A DNA stretch of 24,077 nt from Cyanobacteria bacterium UBA5018 (GTDB lineage Bacteria; Cyanobacteriota; Cyanobacteriia; PCC-6307; Cyanobiaceae), in the NCBI GenBank assembly GCA_002396505.1, contig DGYA01000002.1:1371-25447 (forward strand), written 5' to 3'. Below the pieces are notes generated by a model, which worked only from the letters and a program-made list of their open reading frames with translations, made no database searches and was not told where the DNA came from. Both the position numbers and the translations under genes were made by a program. This document shows positions 24,074 through 24,077 of the stretch, piece after piece. Every line of letters starts with the position of its first letter. Within the stretch, counting starts at the first letter, position 1.

Positions 24074-24077
24074 TTGA

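Overview
The window comes from a GC-rich picocyanobacterium of the Synechococcus/Cyanobium/Prochlorococcus group. The evidence is a run of oxygenic-photosynthesis genes (petC, petA, psaF, psaJ, a high-light-inducible protein, a UbiA-type plastoquinone prenyltransferase), the cyanobacterial hypothetical family DUF3067, short intergenic spaces, few strong Shine-Dalgarno sites and several TTG/GTG starts. The strong GC bias and the mqo gene suggest a freshwater or coastal Synechococcus/Cyanobium-like strain rather than low-GC Prochlorococcus. The exact genus cannot be read from this window.

Layout, left to right. 1-2450 is a minus-strand unit: family 9 glycosyltransferase, RCK-type ion channel, and fabG, which is cut by the window edge. 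2548-4188 holds ispD (+) facing an S66 LD-carboxypeptidase (-). 4189-5750 holds the UbiA prenyltransferase (-) and dense short tandem repeats. 5751-8214 holds ppx/gppA (+), overlapping tail to tail with a RodZ-like helix-turn-helix membrane protein (-). 8215-8935 is a gene-poor gap with tRNA-Val(CAC). 8936-10447 is malate:quinone oxidoreductase (+). 10511-13726 is a minus-strand run petC, petA, lgt, cobM. 13825-14196 is a DUF3067 gene (+). 14302-16985 is the NFACT (RqcH-like) gene followed by tatC (-). 17047-17604 is gmk (+). 17844-18591 is psaF then psaJ (-), with a clear terminator after psaJ. 18655-21249 holds tsaD, hli and wecB (+). 21288-22406 is a periplasmic adaptor protein (-). 22784-23875 is ychF (+).

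Functionally this is mostly core housekeeping plus photosynthetic electron transport. PetC (Rieske) carries a twin-arginine motif and tatC lies close by. PetA and PetC are two redox subunits of cytochrome b6f. PsaF and PsaJ form the plastocyanin/cytochrome c6 docking side of photosystem I. IspD and the UbiA enzyme both serve isoprenoid and quinone supply.

I found no defence island, CRISPR array, insertion sequence or phage. The most unusual signal is the density of short tandem repeats: units of 12, 13, 15, 17, 18 and 24 bp, plus one 54-bp duplication. They lie between genes, at gene starts and stops, and inside coding regions. Those inside or open through coding frames are multiples of three; the 13- and 17-bp arrays lie outside coding sequence. 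Several sit directly on a start or stop codon, and three 18-bp arrays lie at the 5' ends of genes with awkward starts. The channel also has an atypical selectivity filter (TLGFSD).
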